Assembly: GCA_910587095.1 (NCBI GenBank)
Contig: CAJUMJ010000003.1
Coordinates: forward strand, 1-64,000
DNA length: 64,000 bases
Reading direction: 5' to 3'
From: an uncultured Lachnospiraceae bacterium
GTDB lineage: Bacteria > Bacillota > Clostridia > Lachnospirales > Lachnospiraceae
The first letter of the stretch is position 1. Each line of letters begins with the position of its first letter. The notes under the pieces were generated by a model that searched no databases, was not told the DNA's origin, and saw only the letters and a program-made list of their open reading frames with translations. Shown piece by piece: positions 24,883 to 33,831 of this stretch. The translations under genes were made by a program, and so were the position numbers.

Positions 24883-26310
24883 TTAAACCGTACCGTGCTT
24901 TTTTTCGGGACGTCCTTCCGATTTGGAAGAAAGCATCTCGAATGCGCCAATCACATACTTTCTCGTATCCGCAGGCTCCACGATCTGATCCACGTAGCCT
25001 CTTCTGGCTGCGCTGGTCACATTGTTCTGCAAAGCCGCATACTCTTTCGCGCAGGCATCAATGGCATCGGAACCTTGCCCGTCACAGATAATCTTTGCCG
25101 CAAGCTTCGCATCCATCATGCCGATCTCAGCATCGGGCCACGCGATCGTGATGTCCGCGCCGATCGCCTTGGAGTTCATAGCCACATACGCGCTGCCGTA
25201 AGCCTTCCCGATAATCACGTTTACCTTGGGAACAGTGGCGTTGGCAAAGGCATATGTAAGCCTGCCTGCCGCTTTGGCCATTCTCTTCTCTGAACAGGTG
25301 GTCGCCGCAAAGCCCGTCACATTGGTGAGGGTCAGCACCGGGATATCGAAAGCGTCACAGAAGCTCACGAACTCCGCCGCCTTCTCCGCCCCTTCAGGAG
25401 AGATCGCCGCGTCAAACTTCTCTACCACCTCGCCCTTGTCGTCGCAAACCTGAGTGCGGTTAGCCACCGCGCCGACGGTTGCGCCGTTTAAGCGGATAAA
25501 ACCTGCCACCATATCTTTCGCGTAATCCTGTTTCACCTCCACAAACAGACCGTCGTCCGCAAGCTGGGACAGCGCGATCGCCGTATCGCCCACACAGTTT
25601 ACAATCTGCGCGCAGGCACGGTTGAGATCGTCGGTGCAGTCCGTCCATGCCAGATCGGAATTGTTCGCGGGCAGAATAGAGACAAGCTGTCTGATCTGTC
25701 CAAGGATCGTCGCCTCGTCAGCCACCATATCGACAAGGCCTGTCTCCTCGCTCTGGAACGCGGCTGCGGAAGTGTCACAGCGGGAAACCTCGTTCCCGGA
25801 AAGCGCGTTCGGGGAATTGACAAACAGCTTCGCCTTTTTCTCCTCCATAAAGGCGAAATCGGTCATGGCTGGAATCAGGGCAAGTCCGCCGCCACAGCTT
25901 CCGAATACAGCCGTAATCTGCGGAATCACACCGGACGCCATCACCTGGCTTTTGTAAATTTCACCAAAACCGTTCAGGGCGTCGGTCGCCTCCTGCAGAC
26001 GCAGACCCGCTGAATCGATCAAGCCGATCACAGGCGCACCCATCTTCATCGCCAGCTCATAAATATTCACGATCTTTTTGGCGTGCATCTCACCCACGGA
26101 TCCGCTCAGTACGGAAGCGTCCTGGCTGTACACGTACACGAGACTGCCGTCGATCACACCGTAACCGGTCACGACACCGTCAGACGGAGTCTCTGTCTGT
26201 TTCAGATTGAAATCCGTAGCTCTCGCCGTAACGAGACCGCCGATCTCAACGAAACTGTTTTCATCGAGTAAAGCATTGATTCTTTGACTCGCTTGAGAAG
26301 TAGTACTCAT
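24883..26310 (-). CDS. acyl-CoA carboxyltransferase (methylmalonyl-CoA decarboxylase alpha-like, 12S type)
   Basis: A 475-residue carboxyl transferase with the two crotonase-like halves of the family. The N-terminal half has SQDASVLSGSVGEMHAKKI and the SCGGGLALIPAMTD oxyanion-hole region; the C-terminal half has a GKAYGSAYVAMNSK motif and WPDAEIGMM. Substrates in this family are methylmalonyl-CoA, propionyl-CoA, acetyl-CoA or glutaconyl-CoA, and the sequence alone does not settle which. It is the first gene of the operon with an OadG-type subunit, a biotin carrier, the beta pump and a 5S-type carboxyltransferase. Confidence 0.85.
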   Translation of the reverse strand: MSTTSQASQRINALLDENSFVEIGGLVTARATDFNLKQTETPSDGVVTGYGVIDGSLVYVYSQDASVLSGSVGEMHAKKIVNIYELAMKMGAPVIGLIDSAGLRLQEATDALNGFGEIYKSQVMASGVIPQITAVFGSCGGGLALIPAMTDFAFMEEKKAKLFVNSPNALSGNEVSRCDTSAAAFQSEETGLVDMVADEATILGQIRQLVSILPANNSDLAWTDCTDDLNRACAQIVNCVGDTAIALSQLADDGLFVEVKQDYAKDMVAGFIRLNGATVGAVANRTQVCDDKGEVVEKFDAAISPEGAEKAAEFVSFCDAFDIPVLTLTNVTGFAATTCSEKRMAKAAGRLTYAFANATVPKVNVIIGKAYGSAYVAMNSKAIGADITIAWPDAEIGMMDAKLAAKIICDGQGSDAIDACAKEYAALQNNVTSAARRGYVDQIVEPADTRKYVIGAFEMLSSKSEGRPEKKHGTV

Positions 26311-26425
26311 TTTTCAGCCCTCCATTTATATAATTATAAAAATAATAAATAATAAAACCTTACTGCTATTTGACATAGCGCACGACTGTAGTATAACACA
26401 CAATGCAAATCTCGACCAGCAGATT

Positions 26426-27763
26426 TTACAAAAAAAATGCAACTTTTATAATATATTCCAGAATCCACCGGAAGCTTCTTTCTTCAACTGCCGAGTCGGT
26501 ACATACGGTATAGCTTTTCAACAGGTTTCCGTTTAGATAATAGGATACGGAGCCGACTTCCGCCCCCTCGGCCACCGGCGCTTCCAGAACGTTCTCCACC
26601 CGCGTCTTTACCTCCACCTGATCCTCCTCACACAAAAGGCATGACAGGCTTTCCTCTTTTGCTTTCAGGGTGACGGACACGCTTGCCTCCTCATAGGGTG
26701 TTCCCTCCTCCCCCGCAATACCGTTTCTCACCGGAATATCCTCAAACTTCCGCGCTTCATAGATATCCCGGTAGTGATACCGTTCCATTCCATAAGCCGC
26801 AAGCTTTTTCATATCGCTCCATTTGTAGCTCCGGTTATTAGGCCAGCCGCATGCAAGAAGCGCCACCGTAAAAATGCGTCCCTCGCTCTCCACCGCCCCG
26901 ACATAACAGTATCCGGCATTGTTGGTAAACCCGGTCTTTCCGGAAAGCGCCTCCTGCATCATACCGAGAAAAGCGTTGTGATTATTACAGTGGAAGCTCC
27001 TTACACCGTCAACATCCGTAAAGTCATAGCCCTGGGTTTGCGTGATTTCAAGAAACTCTTCCTTTTTGGGGGAATCCGTCACACAGTAGGCCATGATTTT
27101 GGCCAGATCCGCCGCCGTCGTGGAGTGCACCTTCCCGCTCTCGTTCACCTTCGCATCCAATCCGTTTGGCGTGATAAAATAAGTGTCGTAGCAGCCGATA
27201 TCGCGGGCTTTCTGGTTCATCATAGCGGCAAATTTCTCCACGCTCCCGCCCACCGCCTCCGCGATCACCACCGCGGAGTCGTTGTGGGATTCCAGCATCA
27301 GGGAATAGAGAAGATCTCTTAGCCGGTATTTTTCACCCGACCTCACATTGAGCTTCACCTTCGGCATACCCGCTGCATAGGATGAGACTTCCGCAATCGC
27401 TTCCGGGTCTCCGTACTCCAACGTCAGAATGCAGGTCATAATCTTTGTGGTGCTGGCCATAGGCAGCTTTTCTTCCTCGTTTTTGCCATAGAGCACCCTG
27501 CCCGAATCCGCGTCCATGAGAACCGCCGCCTGGGCGTAGAGTTGAAGCTCCTGCTCCTCTTTCTCCCGCGCGGCCGAGGCCAAAACGCTATCCTGACCAG
27601 CCGCCTGCAGCGCCCCCTTATATCCCTGTACACAAAGCAGAGCGGCTACCGTTATTATGGCAGCCACCCTGTAATATATCCGCTTTTTATCCTGATTTAT
27701 CCTGTTCTTTTTGATACGCATACACACGTCCTGACTATTCCGTTCGTTAATATATATGCGCAT
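26426..27763 (-). CDS. D-alanyl-D-alanine carboxypeptidase (PBP5/DacF type)
   Basis: A 445-residue serine peptidase that trims peptidoglycan stem peptides outside the membrane. There is a signal or anchor segment at about residues 32-50, then the active-site tetrad ASTTKIMT (SxxK, Ser near 104), the SHN motif (near 159), and KTG (near 276). A C-terminal beta-rich domain (360-430) is typical of the family. Two starts are plausible: 27763 (AGGA nearby) and 27721. A second, distinct carboxypeptidase of this family lies at 30608. Confidence 0.9.
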   Translation of the reverse strand: MRIYINERNSQDVCMRIKKNRINQDKKRIYYRVAAIITVAALLCVQGYKGALQAAGQDSVLASAAREKEEQELQLYAQAAVLMDADSGRVLYGKNEEEKLPMASTTKIMTCILTLEYGDPEAIAEVSSYAAGMPKVKLNVRSGEKYRLRDLLYSLMLESHNDSAVVIAEAVGGSVEKFAAMMNQKARDIGCYDTYFITPNGLDAKVNESGKVHSTTAADLAKIMAYCVTDSPKKEEFLEITQTQGYDFTDVDGVRSFHCNNHNAFLGMMQEALSGKTGFTNNAGYCYVGAVESEGRIFTVALLACGWPNNRSYKWSDMKKLAAYGMERYHYRDIYEARKFEDIPVRNGIAGEEGTPYEEASVSVTLKAKEESLSCLLCEEDQVEVKTRVENVLEAPVAEGAEVGSVSYYLNGNLLKSYTVCTDSAVEERSFRWILEYIIKVAFFL

Positions 27764-27796
27764 CCCGCTTTCCTATGACAGCGTTTGCCCTTCCTG

Positions 27797-28060
27797 TTAT
27801 TGTTGTATGCGTTTAATCCCAGGAGCCTCCCCGACTTGTAGCATGGAGACGCCATCCTGCGCGTTCTCCGCAGCCTGTGTCAGACCGCGCACCTGTCTTC
27901 GCATTTTTTCGGAAATAGAAAGACCCGCCGCATCGTCAGCCGCCCTGTTGATGCGATACCCGGAAGATAACTTTTCTGATCGTTTGGCATTGCCCTTTGT
28001 GGTAATACCAAACTGACGGTTCGCGTTAATCGCCGCCATATTTGTCTTTACTGAGAACAT
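27797..28060 (-). pseudogene. truncated flagellin, N-terminal fragment
   Basis: Eighty-seven codons that match the D0/D1 N-terminal helix of flagellin: NMAAINANRQFGITTKGNAK, KLSSGYRINRAADDAAGLSI, SEKMRRQVRGLTQAAENAQD. The match breaks after SMLQVGE, and the reading frame ends 11 codons later without the variable domain or the C-terminal helix. The fragment keeps a close sigma-28 promoter and a long leader, and a run of nine G lies four bases before the ATG. It cannot build a filament alone. It is immediately followed by the carboxypeptidase gene. Deletion of the 3' part is the simplest explanation. Confidence 0.8.
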
Positions 28061-28064
28061 TCTA

Positions 28065-28073
28065 CCCCCCCCC
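28065..28073 (-). repeat. G9 homopolymer before the flagellin start
   Basis: Nine C on the plus strand (nine G in the transcript) four bases upstream of the flagellin ATG, overlapping the place of the ribosome-binding site. Such tracts can change length by slippage and alter translation. Confidence 0.7.
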
Positions 28074-28174
28074 ACGAAATTCGCCGTTTAACGGTATTTC
28101 GCTAAAGTCGGTAGTTCCTGTCATCGACGTATCAAGGGAAATTTTAATCTGTTTGAAATGTAAGTATGAATAAT

Positions 28175-28202
28175 ATATCGGCAAAAAGCCCTTTTTTCCT
28201 TA
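28175..28202 (-). promoter_or_regulatory. sigma-28 (SigD/FliA) promoter of the flagellin fragment
   Basis: On the minus strand: TAAG, a 16-base spacer, then GCCGATAT, close to the sigma-28 consensus TAAA-N15/16-GCCGATAA. It is 115 bases before the ATG, leaving a long leader, as is usual for flagellin mRNAs. Confidence 0.8.
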
Positions 28203-28223
28203 GCCATTTATAGAATTAATCTC

Positions 28224-28793
28224 TTAAATATCCAACTGCATCTCCACCTCGGATTCAGCCTGCTGCTTAAACTCCTCGATCTGCACGGCGGAAAGCTCCG
28301 GCAAATCCTCGATGGATTTCACCCCGAAACTTCTCAAAAACTGCTCCGTTGTGCCGAACAAAAGAGGTCGTCCGGGCGCATCCATCCTGCCCACTTCCGT
28401 AATCAGATCAAACTCCAAAAGCCTGTTCACCGCATGATCACAGCTAACCCCTCTCACTTTTTCGATCTCCAGCCTTGTGATAGGCTGTTTGTAAGCGATA
28501 ATGGAAAGTGTCTCCAAAAGCGTGTCCGTCAACACAAACTTTTTCGGCGTCTTGGCGATCCTGATCAGATATTCGTAGAGATCGCTCTTCGTACACATCT
28601 GTACCGCGTTGTCCAGCGTCATGAGGGCGATACCCCGATCCGCTTTCTCATATTCGGCTGCAAGCTCCTCCAAAAGTCCTTTCGTCGTTTCCCTGCTCTC
28701 CTCGATCACGGCCGCAAGCCTGTCGATTTCCACCGAATCGCCCATGGTGAATAATATCGCCTCAAGCACCGCCTTCGCTTTCGCTTTCTCCAT
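28224..28793 (-). CDS. scpB: segregation and condensation protein B
   Basis: A 189-residue kleisin-associated protein of the SMC-ScpA-ScpB complex that organises and segregates the chromosome. It has two winged-helix domains: MEKAKAKAVLEAILFTMGDS begins the first and LLETLSIIAYKQPITRLEIE the second, with the signature RGVSCDHAVNRLLE near residue 115 and the family's PGRPLLFGTTEQFL near 140. The ATG at 28793 is preferred over a GTG at 28811. It follows scpA after 32 bases. Confidence 0.95.
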   Translation of the reverse strand: MEKAKAKAVLEAILFTMGDSVEIDRLAAVIEESRETTKGLLEELAAEYEKADRGIALMTLDNAVQMCTKSDLYEYLIRIAKTPKKFVLTDTLLETLSIIAYKQPITRLEIEKVRGVSCDHAVNRLLEFDLITEVGRMDAPGRPLLFGTTEQFLRSFGVKSIEDLPELSAVQIEEFKQQAESEVEMQLDI

Positions 28794-28825
28794 ACCTGTC
28801 CCCTCTTTCACAGCAGACGCCCGGC

Positions 28826-29608
28826 TTAGCTTACGCTGGTAAGCTGTACCGGCCCTTGTCCGGCATTCTCTCTGGCCGTGATAATAATATCCGAAAAAGT
28901 GTCCTCCTGCTCGATACTGATACGTCCGGTTTTCATCATCTCAAGTATCACGAGAAAGGTCACAATGATTTCCATCTTGCTGGACTGCTTCTCCAGAAGC
29001 TTACGAAAACTGAAGATTTTATGACTGCGCACATAAGCCTCCACATAGGTTGTCTTCAAGTCCAGATCGATCTCGTCCTTCTCAATCCTGCCGAAAGTAC
29101 TTCTGACAGGATCAATCTTGTCCTCCTGGCGTTTGAGCATCTGTTTAAAAATTTCGTGAAGCTTGTTCAAAGTGATATCGCCAATGAGCTCCTCGTAGTT
29201 CACCGGCTGCCGGTACTGGGATACTTCCTCCGGGAGCGTGGGCCGTTTATATAGGGAGCGCTGCGCGTCCACCATACGGTCCCTGAGCTCATAGGACATA
29301 TATTTGCACATCTTGTATTCCAACAGCTTCTGCACAAGTTCCGCCCTGGGGTCTTCCTCCTCCCCCTCCTCGTTCACTTCCCTCGGGAGAAGCATCCGGC
29401 ACTTGATATCTATCAGAGTTGCCGCCATAACGAGAAACTCGCTCATGACGTTCAGGTCCTCAGTCTCCATCTGTTTGATATAATCCAGATATTGTTCCGT
29501 GATCTCCACAATCGGAATATCATATATATCCACTTTATTTTTGTCAATCAGGTGCAGCAGCAGGTCTAACGGACCCTCAAACACCTCAAGCTTTATAGGA
29601 ATTGCCAT
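28826..29608 (-). CDS. scpA: segregation and condensation protein A
   Basis: A 260-residue kleisin that bridges SMC heads. The N-terminal signature KLEVFEGPLDLLLHLIDKNK and VDIYDIPIVEITEQYLDYI is unmistakable, and the C-terminal winged helix (ETFLVILEMMK-like segment at about 215-250) is present. GAGGACAGG precedes the ATG. It is paired with scpB and lies 25 bases after the phosphoesterase start on the other side, in the usual scpAB order. Confidence 0.95.
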   Translation of the reverse strand: MAIPIKLEVFEGPLDLLLHLIDKNKVDIYDIPIVEITEQYLDYIKQMETEDLNVMSEFLVMAATLIDIKCRMLLPREVNEEGEEEDPRAELVQKLLEYKMCKYMSYELRDRMVDAQRSLYKRPTLPEEVSQYRQPVNYEELIGDITLNKLHEIFKQMLKRQEDKIDPVRSTFGRIEKDEIDLDLKTTYVEAYVRSHKIFSFRKLLEKQSSKMEIIVTFLVILEMMKTGRISIEQEDTFSDIIITARENAGQGPVQLTSVS

Positions 29609-29633
29609 AGCCTGTCCTCACTTACCGCCTGTT

Positions 29634-30491
29634 TTACCTGTCAGGTACAAACTCAATCATCACAAGTTCACCGGGATTAAAAAAGCGCAGGGGAATGGTG
29701 TGACTCCCCAGCCCGCGACTGAGAAGCATGGTACTTTTTCCGCTTGTAAACCTGCCCCCGTCATATTTCGGGAACAGGGTAAGGCTGGGCGACAGCACCC
29801 CGCCCAAAAGCGGTAGCCGCATAATACCGCCGTGTACGTGTCCGGATACCACAAGATCAGCTCCCCAGTCCGCATAGTTTTCAAAGTAATCGGGATTGTG
29901 CGCAATCAGTAATCGAAAGACATCGTCCCCCGGCTCGCCAAGCAGTCCATTTAGATAACCGCTCCCCATCGGCGCTTTGTGAAAATGCCTGAAATACCTT
30001 CTGTCAATCAGCGCCCCGTAGATTTCTATGTTCCACTCCGGCAAATACACTCTCTCGTTGATTAGCGGCTCAATCCCCGCCGCCTTAAGCCCAGCCAGAT
30101 ACCCCTCATACATCCCAGGATAATCTTCCGGGCAAAGCCCAAGCCGCTGTTCATGGTTTCCCAGCCCGTAATACACCTTGTAGTCCGCGGCAAGCTTTTC
30201 CATCAGGCCAAGCGCCCCGTCATAGTCCTGTCCTTTCGTTGCGGTAAGCATATCCCCCGCCACCAAAACCGCGTCGGGAGAAAGCTCTTTGATCCGTCCG
30301 ATCAGCTTCCCGTTCTCCCGCCCGAAAGAACGGTTATGCAGATCCGACAAAAGCGCCATCCTGCATGGCTTTGTGATCCTGTCCGACCTGATCTCATAAG
30401 ACACTGTCACGAAACGGCGGCTGTCTCTGTATGCGGAAACCAGACAGATCAGCAAAACCACCAGAATACCCGTTATAATGCTTCCAGCCAT
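29634..30491 (-). CDS. metallophosphoesterase, membrane-anchored
   Basis: A 285-residue protein with an N-terminal membrane helix (residues 3-22) and a calcineurin-like phosphoesterase domain. Metal-binding motifs appear in order: LLSDLHNRSFG (D-x-H), VAGDML (GD), YGLGNHEQRLG (GNHE), and the C-terminal VVSGHVHGG (GHxH). Members of this YkuE-like group are thought to be surface or exported phosphoesterases; the substrate is unknown. The ATG at 30491 follows GGAGGG. It lies upstream of scpA in the same direction. Confidence 0.85.
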   Translation of the reverse strand: MAGSIITGILVVLLICLVSAYRDSRRFVTVSYEIRSDRITKPCRMALLSDLHNRSFGRENGKLIGRIKELSPDAVLVAGDMLTATKGQDYDGALGLMEKLAADYKVYYGLGNHEQRLGLCPEDYPGMYEGYLAGLKAAGIEPLINERVYLPEWNIEIYGALIDRRYFRHFHKAPMGSGYLNGLLGEPGDDVFRLLIAHNPDYFENYADWGADLVVSGHVHGGIMRLPLLGGVLSPSLTLFPKYDGGRFTSGKSTMLLSRGLGSHTIPLRFFNPGELVMIEFVPDR

Positions 30492-30514
30492 ACAGCGCCC
30501 TCCGTTTTCCAAAT

Positions 30515-30549
30515 GCCGGGCAGTCGTCTTTCTCTCTCCCCTGCCCGGC
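30515..30549. other. 9-bp hairpin between two minus-strand genes
   Basis: GCCGGGCAG (30515-30523) pairs perfectly with CTGCCCGGC (30541-30549). There is no T-run on the minus strand, so it is more likely an mRNA processing or weak pausing site between the carboxypeptidase and phosphoesterase genes than a full terminator. A few T follow on the plus strand. Confidence 0.45.
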
Positions 30550-30607
30550 AGCCGTTTTTATAGTATATCACACCGTCCCGCTTCACCGCAATCGGCAAAC
30601 TTTTGTT

Positions 30608-31792
30608 CTATCTTTTCATCAGATAGAGGTTCCACACCTTCTTGTAGTAATCTTTGTACCGCGCTTTTTCCACTCCTTTGGCCGCCAGGATGGACACACT
30701 TCCGATACGTGTTCCGTTCAGCTTGTAAACCGCCTCCCCGATCGCGTCGCCTTCCGCTATCGGCGCCGTCACACTGCCCGGCAGGCTGATTTCCTTTTCA
30801 ATGTCGTTTAGGTTATTACCCGCCGTATCCAGATAGGAAAAAGGCTCCGCGTAGACGAGGTTTACCATATCTTCGATACCGCCCTCCACCTTCTGAGCCG
30901 GAAGAGGATCTTTATTATCATCCGTGTACATCTGGCTCACACTGTAGCCGTAGCTCAAAAGCGACATGGCATCCTGGAATCTCGTCTTCGGGTCCGGCGC
31001 GGCCATCACCACCGCGATCAGCTCCATGCCGTCCTTGTTGGCCGTAGCCGACAGACAATAGAGCGCTTTGGATGTGGAACCGGTCTTTAAGCCGGTCGTC
31101 CATTCGTACTGCTTTAAGAGCTTATTTGTGCTCGAAAGAGTGAATGTGCTCCTTCCCTGCGGCGTCTTGTGTTCGATATCTTCCATCCAGATGGTCGTGT
31201 ATTCAAATATCTCCGGGTACTTTGTAATCAGCTCCCTTGACATGATCGCCACGTCCTTGGCCGAGGAATAATGCCCGTCGGAATCCGTCAGCCCGCAGCA
31301 ATCCTCGAAATGGGTATTCTGCATGCCAAGACTCTCCGCCTTTTCGTTCATCAGCTTTACAAACTCCTCCTCGCTCCCCGCTATGTACTCAGCCACCGCG
31401 ACACTCGCGTCATTGCCGCTTGCTACCGCAATGCATTTGATCATAGTCTCCAAGGTCTGCGTCTCCCCCTCCTCCAGAAAAACCTGCGATCCTCCCATGG
31501 ATTTCGCATAGGCGCTTGTGGTCACATGATTATCCAGATGAATCCTGCCGCTCTTTAAATGCTCAAAAATGATGAGCAGCGTCATAATCTTCGTGATGCT
31601 GGCAGGACTCCTCCTTGTGTCCGCATCCTGCTCGCAGATCACCTGCCCCGTGGAGGCCTCCATCACGATATAAGACGGCGTGCTTACCTCCGGTGCGGCA
31701 TTGACTGTTATAGTCACCTCTGCAAACAAGGCATTCGCAAGCATCAGCCCCGTCATAAGCCAAATAACAATCCGCTTTTTAATTCCGCGCAA
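30608..31792 (-). CDS. D-alanyl-D-alanine carboxypeptidase (DacF type)
   Basis: A 394-residue exported serine peptidase. A signal peptide covers residues 1-32 (cleavage near VNAAPE). The penicillin-binding motifs are SPASITKIM (SxxK near residue 66), ASGNDASVA (SGN near 124) and GLKTGSTSK (KTG near 237). The C-terminal beta domain extends to residue 394. It trims the terminal D-alanine of peptidoglycan precursors; in spore formers DacF acts in forespore wall maturation, which is possible here but not shown. It probably shares a transcript with the downstream phosphoesterase and scpAB. Confidence 0.92.
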   Translation of the reverse strand: MRGIKKRIVIWLMTGLMLANALFAEVTITVNAAPEVSTPSYIVMEASTGQVICEQDADTRRSPASITKIMTLLIIFEHLKSGRIHLDNHVTTSAYAKSMGGSQVFLEEGETQTLETMIKCIAVASGNDASVAVAEYIAGSEEEFVKLMNEKAESLGMQNTHFEDCCGLTDSDGHYSSAKDVAIMSRELITKYPEIFEYTTIWMEDIEHKTPQGRSTFTLSSTNKLLKQYEWTTGLKTGSTSKALYCLSATANKDGMELIAVVMAAPDPKTRFQDAMSLLSYGYSVSQMYTDDNKDPLPAQKVEGGIEDMVNLVYAEPFSYLDTAGNNLNDIEKEISLPGSVTAPIAEGDAIGEAVYKLNGTRIGSVSILAAKGVEKARYKDYYKKVWNLYLMKR

Positions 31793-31872
31793 ACTAAGTC
31801 ACCCCTGCAATTTCTTATTTCTATTAATATTGCGTTTGGACAACGGATATTCCGGCATGGGAAATTATATTT

Positions 31873-31902
31873 TTGATAATTGTGTTATGAATATGTTATA
31901 AT
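31873..31902 (+). promoter_or_regulatory. sigma-A promoter of the 511-residue membrane protein
   Basis: TTGATA, an 18-base spacer and TATAAT, 51 bases before the start at 31954. Confidence 0.7.
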
Positions 31903-31953
31903 CGTCGAGAGTCCATCAAAACTTTTACTAAAGAAAAGAGGTTTCGATCTGTT

Positions 31954-33489
31954 ATGAGCAAAACTTTATTGGCGGGATACGTGATTTGGGGCGGATTCCT
32001 TTTTATCCTTTTTAGCCTAAGACCAAAATCATTTCTGCACGGCATCACGCTGGAAAAGACAAGCCGCGCGGCAAAGGGACTGACCGCGGCCGTATTTATT
32101 TTTACCGTTCTTCTTTGTGTTCTTCCCATGGGGCTTTCCCCCTCCTACAACGGAGAAAACCCGGACTACATGAATCAGTACGAACTGCTGGCCAGATCCT
32201 TGTCAAATGGACATGTCTATATCGACTACGACGACATTGACCCGAAGCTGCTGGCCCTTGACAACCCTTACGACCCCGAGGCAAGAAAGGCCGCAGGCGT
32301 ATCGTTCCACTGGGATCACTCTTTCTATAAAGGCCGATACTACATGTATTTCGGCGTCGTTCCCGTTTTTCTTCTGTTTTTACCTTATCAGCTCGTCACC
32401 GGAGACAGCCTGACCACTTACCATGCGACACAAGTCTTTGTGCTGCTGTTTATCTGCGGCATTTTTGCGCTGTTTTACAAGCTGTCAAAGCTCTTTTTCA
32501 AAAATCTGTCCCTTGCCCTGTATCTGTCCCTGTCGGCCGCGTTCTGCGCCGTGAGCGTCTGGTACAGCGTTTCCGCTCCCGCCCTGTACTGTACCGCTAT
32601 CTCCGCCGCCATATGCATGGAAGTATGGAGTCTTTTCTTTTTTATACAAGCCGTCTACGGCAATCATGAGGAAAAACGTCGCATTCTTTTCGCCTTTTTC
32701 GGAAGTCTCTTCGGCGCCCTTACTTTTGGCTGCCGTCCTCCCATTGCCCTGGCCAACCTTCTTGTCCTGCCCCTGCTCGCGGAATACATAAAAAACCGGA
32801 AACTGACGCCAAAACTTATCGGACAGCTCGCCCTTGCCGCCCTGCCCTATCTCGTTGTCGGCGTCCTTATGATGATGTACAATTATGTCCGCTTTGACAA
32901 TCCGTTTGAGTTCGGTCAGTCCTACCAGCTTACCATCGCGGATCAGAGCCATTACGGAAATTTCCTTTCCCGGTTCGAACCTCAGAAAACCTTCAAAAGC
33001 ATAGGCGCGTTTTTCGCCGCTTTCACGCCCATGACCGATCAGTTTCCCTTTGTATCCTTTCGGGGTATTTTGTTAAATTTCCCGATCCTTGGTTTCTCCA
33101 TTTTCGGGATTTTCTCAAAAAAAGTCCGACGGGGGCTTCGTGAAACCCATACGCTTTCTCTTGCCGGGTTCCTTTTCCTGCTTCCCGTGCTGATCGCTTT
33201 TGCGGACGTACTGTGGGCACCCACGGTATTGGAGCGATATCGTTCGGATATCTACTGGCTTGCCTGCATCCTCTGTTTTTTCATAACAGGCTTCTTTTAC
33301 AGAAACATACCCGAAAGAGCCTCCCGTGTGTTTGGCTCCCTTCTGTCTGTATGGGCTATTTTGACAATCTGCAAATGTATTTTACTGTTCCTTGTGCCCT
33401 ACGACTATAATTTTACCTTTTATTATGTGGAAAAGCTGGAAAAAATAAGAAAAATCCTGATGCTTGGAAGAGGCGTCGGGCTTTACTGA
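31954..33489 (+). CDS. polytopic membrane protein, possibly GT-C glycosyltransferase-like
   Basis: A 511-residue protein with about eleven membrane helices and a large first extracytoplasmic loop (residues about 62-125) that holds acidic pairs (NPDYMNQYELLARSLSNGHV, then DYDDIDP). This layout resembles GT-C glycosyltransferases of the ArnT/PMT type, which use a lipid-linked sugar and an acidic residue in the first loop. No family is firmly recognised. It stands alone with its own promoter and terminator. A second large polytopic protein lies at 33828 on the other strand. Confidence 0.6.
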   Translation: MSKTLLAGYVIWGGFLFILFSLRPKSFLHGITLEKTSRAAKGLTAAVFIFTVLLCVLPMGLSPSYNGENPDYMNQYELLARSLSNGHVYIDYDDIDPKLLALDNPYDPEARKAAGVSFHWDHSFYKGRYYMYFGVVPVFLLFLPYQLVTGDSLTTYHATQVFVLLFICGIFALFYKLSKLFFKNLSLALYLSLSAAFCAVSVWYSVSAPALYCTAISAAICMEVWSLFFFIQAVYGNHEEKRRILFAFFGSLFGALTFGCRPPIALANLLVLPLLAEYIKNRKLTPKLIGQLALAALPYLVVGVLMMMYNYVRFDNPFEFGQSYQLTIADQSHYGNFLSRFEPQKTFKSIGAFFAAFTPMTDQFPFVSFRGILLNFPILGFSIFGIFSKKVRRGLRETHTLSLAGFLFLLPVLIAFADVLWAPTVLERYRSDIYWLACILCFFITGFFYRNIPERASRVFGSLLSVWAILTICKCILLFLVPYDYNFTFYYVEKLEKIRKILMLGRGVGLY

Positions 33490-33510
33490 CCCACCTGCTT
33501 TGCTCGCCAA

Positions 33511-33545
33511 AACAGGCCCGAAGCATACGCCTCGGGCCTGTTTTA
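33511..33545. terminator. bidirectional terminator
   Basis: Perfect 11-bp stem AACAGGCCCGA/TCGGGCCTGTT with a 10-base loop and T-runs on both sides, between the convergent 511-residue protein gene and rpsU. Confidence 0.9.
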
Positions 33546-33551
33546 CCTTGC

Positions 33552-33728
33552 TTAGTTATATTTGCGTTTTCTTGCCGCTTCGGACTTTTTTTTGCGTCTT
33601 ACGCTGGGCTTCTCGTAATGCTCGCGCTTACGGATTTCCTGCTGGATACCAGCCTTTGCGCAGCTTCTCTTAAAACGACGCAACGCGCTGTCCAAAGTCT
33701 CGTTTTCTTTTACGATTACGTTCGACAT
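33552..33728 (-). CDS. rpsU: 30S ribosomal protein S21
   Basis: A 58-residue basic protein. The translation begins MSNVIVKENETLDSALRRFK and continues with RSCAKAGIQQEIRKREHYEK and a lysine/arginine-rich tail, the standard S21 sequence. S21 binds the 30S platform and helps start translation. The ATG is preceded by GGGAGG. Its promoter (33804-33831) overlaps the end of the upstream 793-residue gene, and it is followed by a strong terminator, so it is a single-gene unit. Confidence 0.97.
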   Translation of the reverse strand: MSNVIVKENETLDSALRRFKRSCAKAGIQQEIRKREHYEKPSVRRKKKSEAARKRKYN

Positions 33729-33803
33729 TCCCGCACCTGACCTCCCTTCAGTCCCAGAGTATTTCGACTGATTGGGTTATTTGCGTGTTCTCACACAATG
33801 TAG

Positions 33804-33831
33804 ATTATACCACATTTTAGTCTTGAGTCAA
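33804..33831 (-). promoter_or_regulatory. sigma-A promoter of rpsU
   Basis: Minus strand TTGACT, a 16-base spacer and TATAAT, 76 bases before rpsU and overlapping the last codons of the upstream gene. Confidence 0.8.

Noticed and set aside
28224..31792. A dedicated sporulation cluster
   Set aside because: scpAB and DacF-type genes occur together in many Firmicutes and no sporulation-specific gene is visible here.
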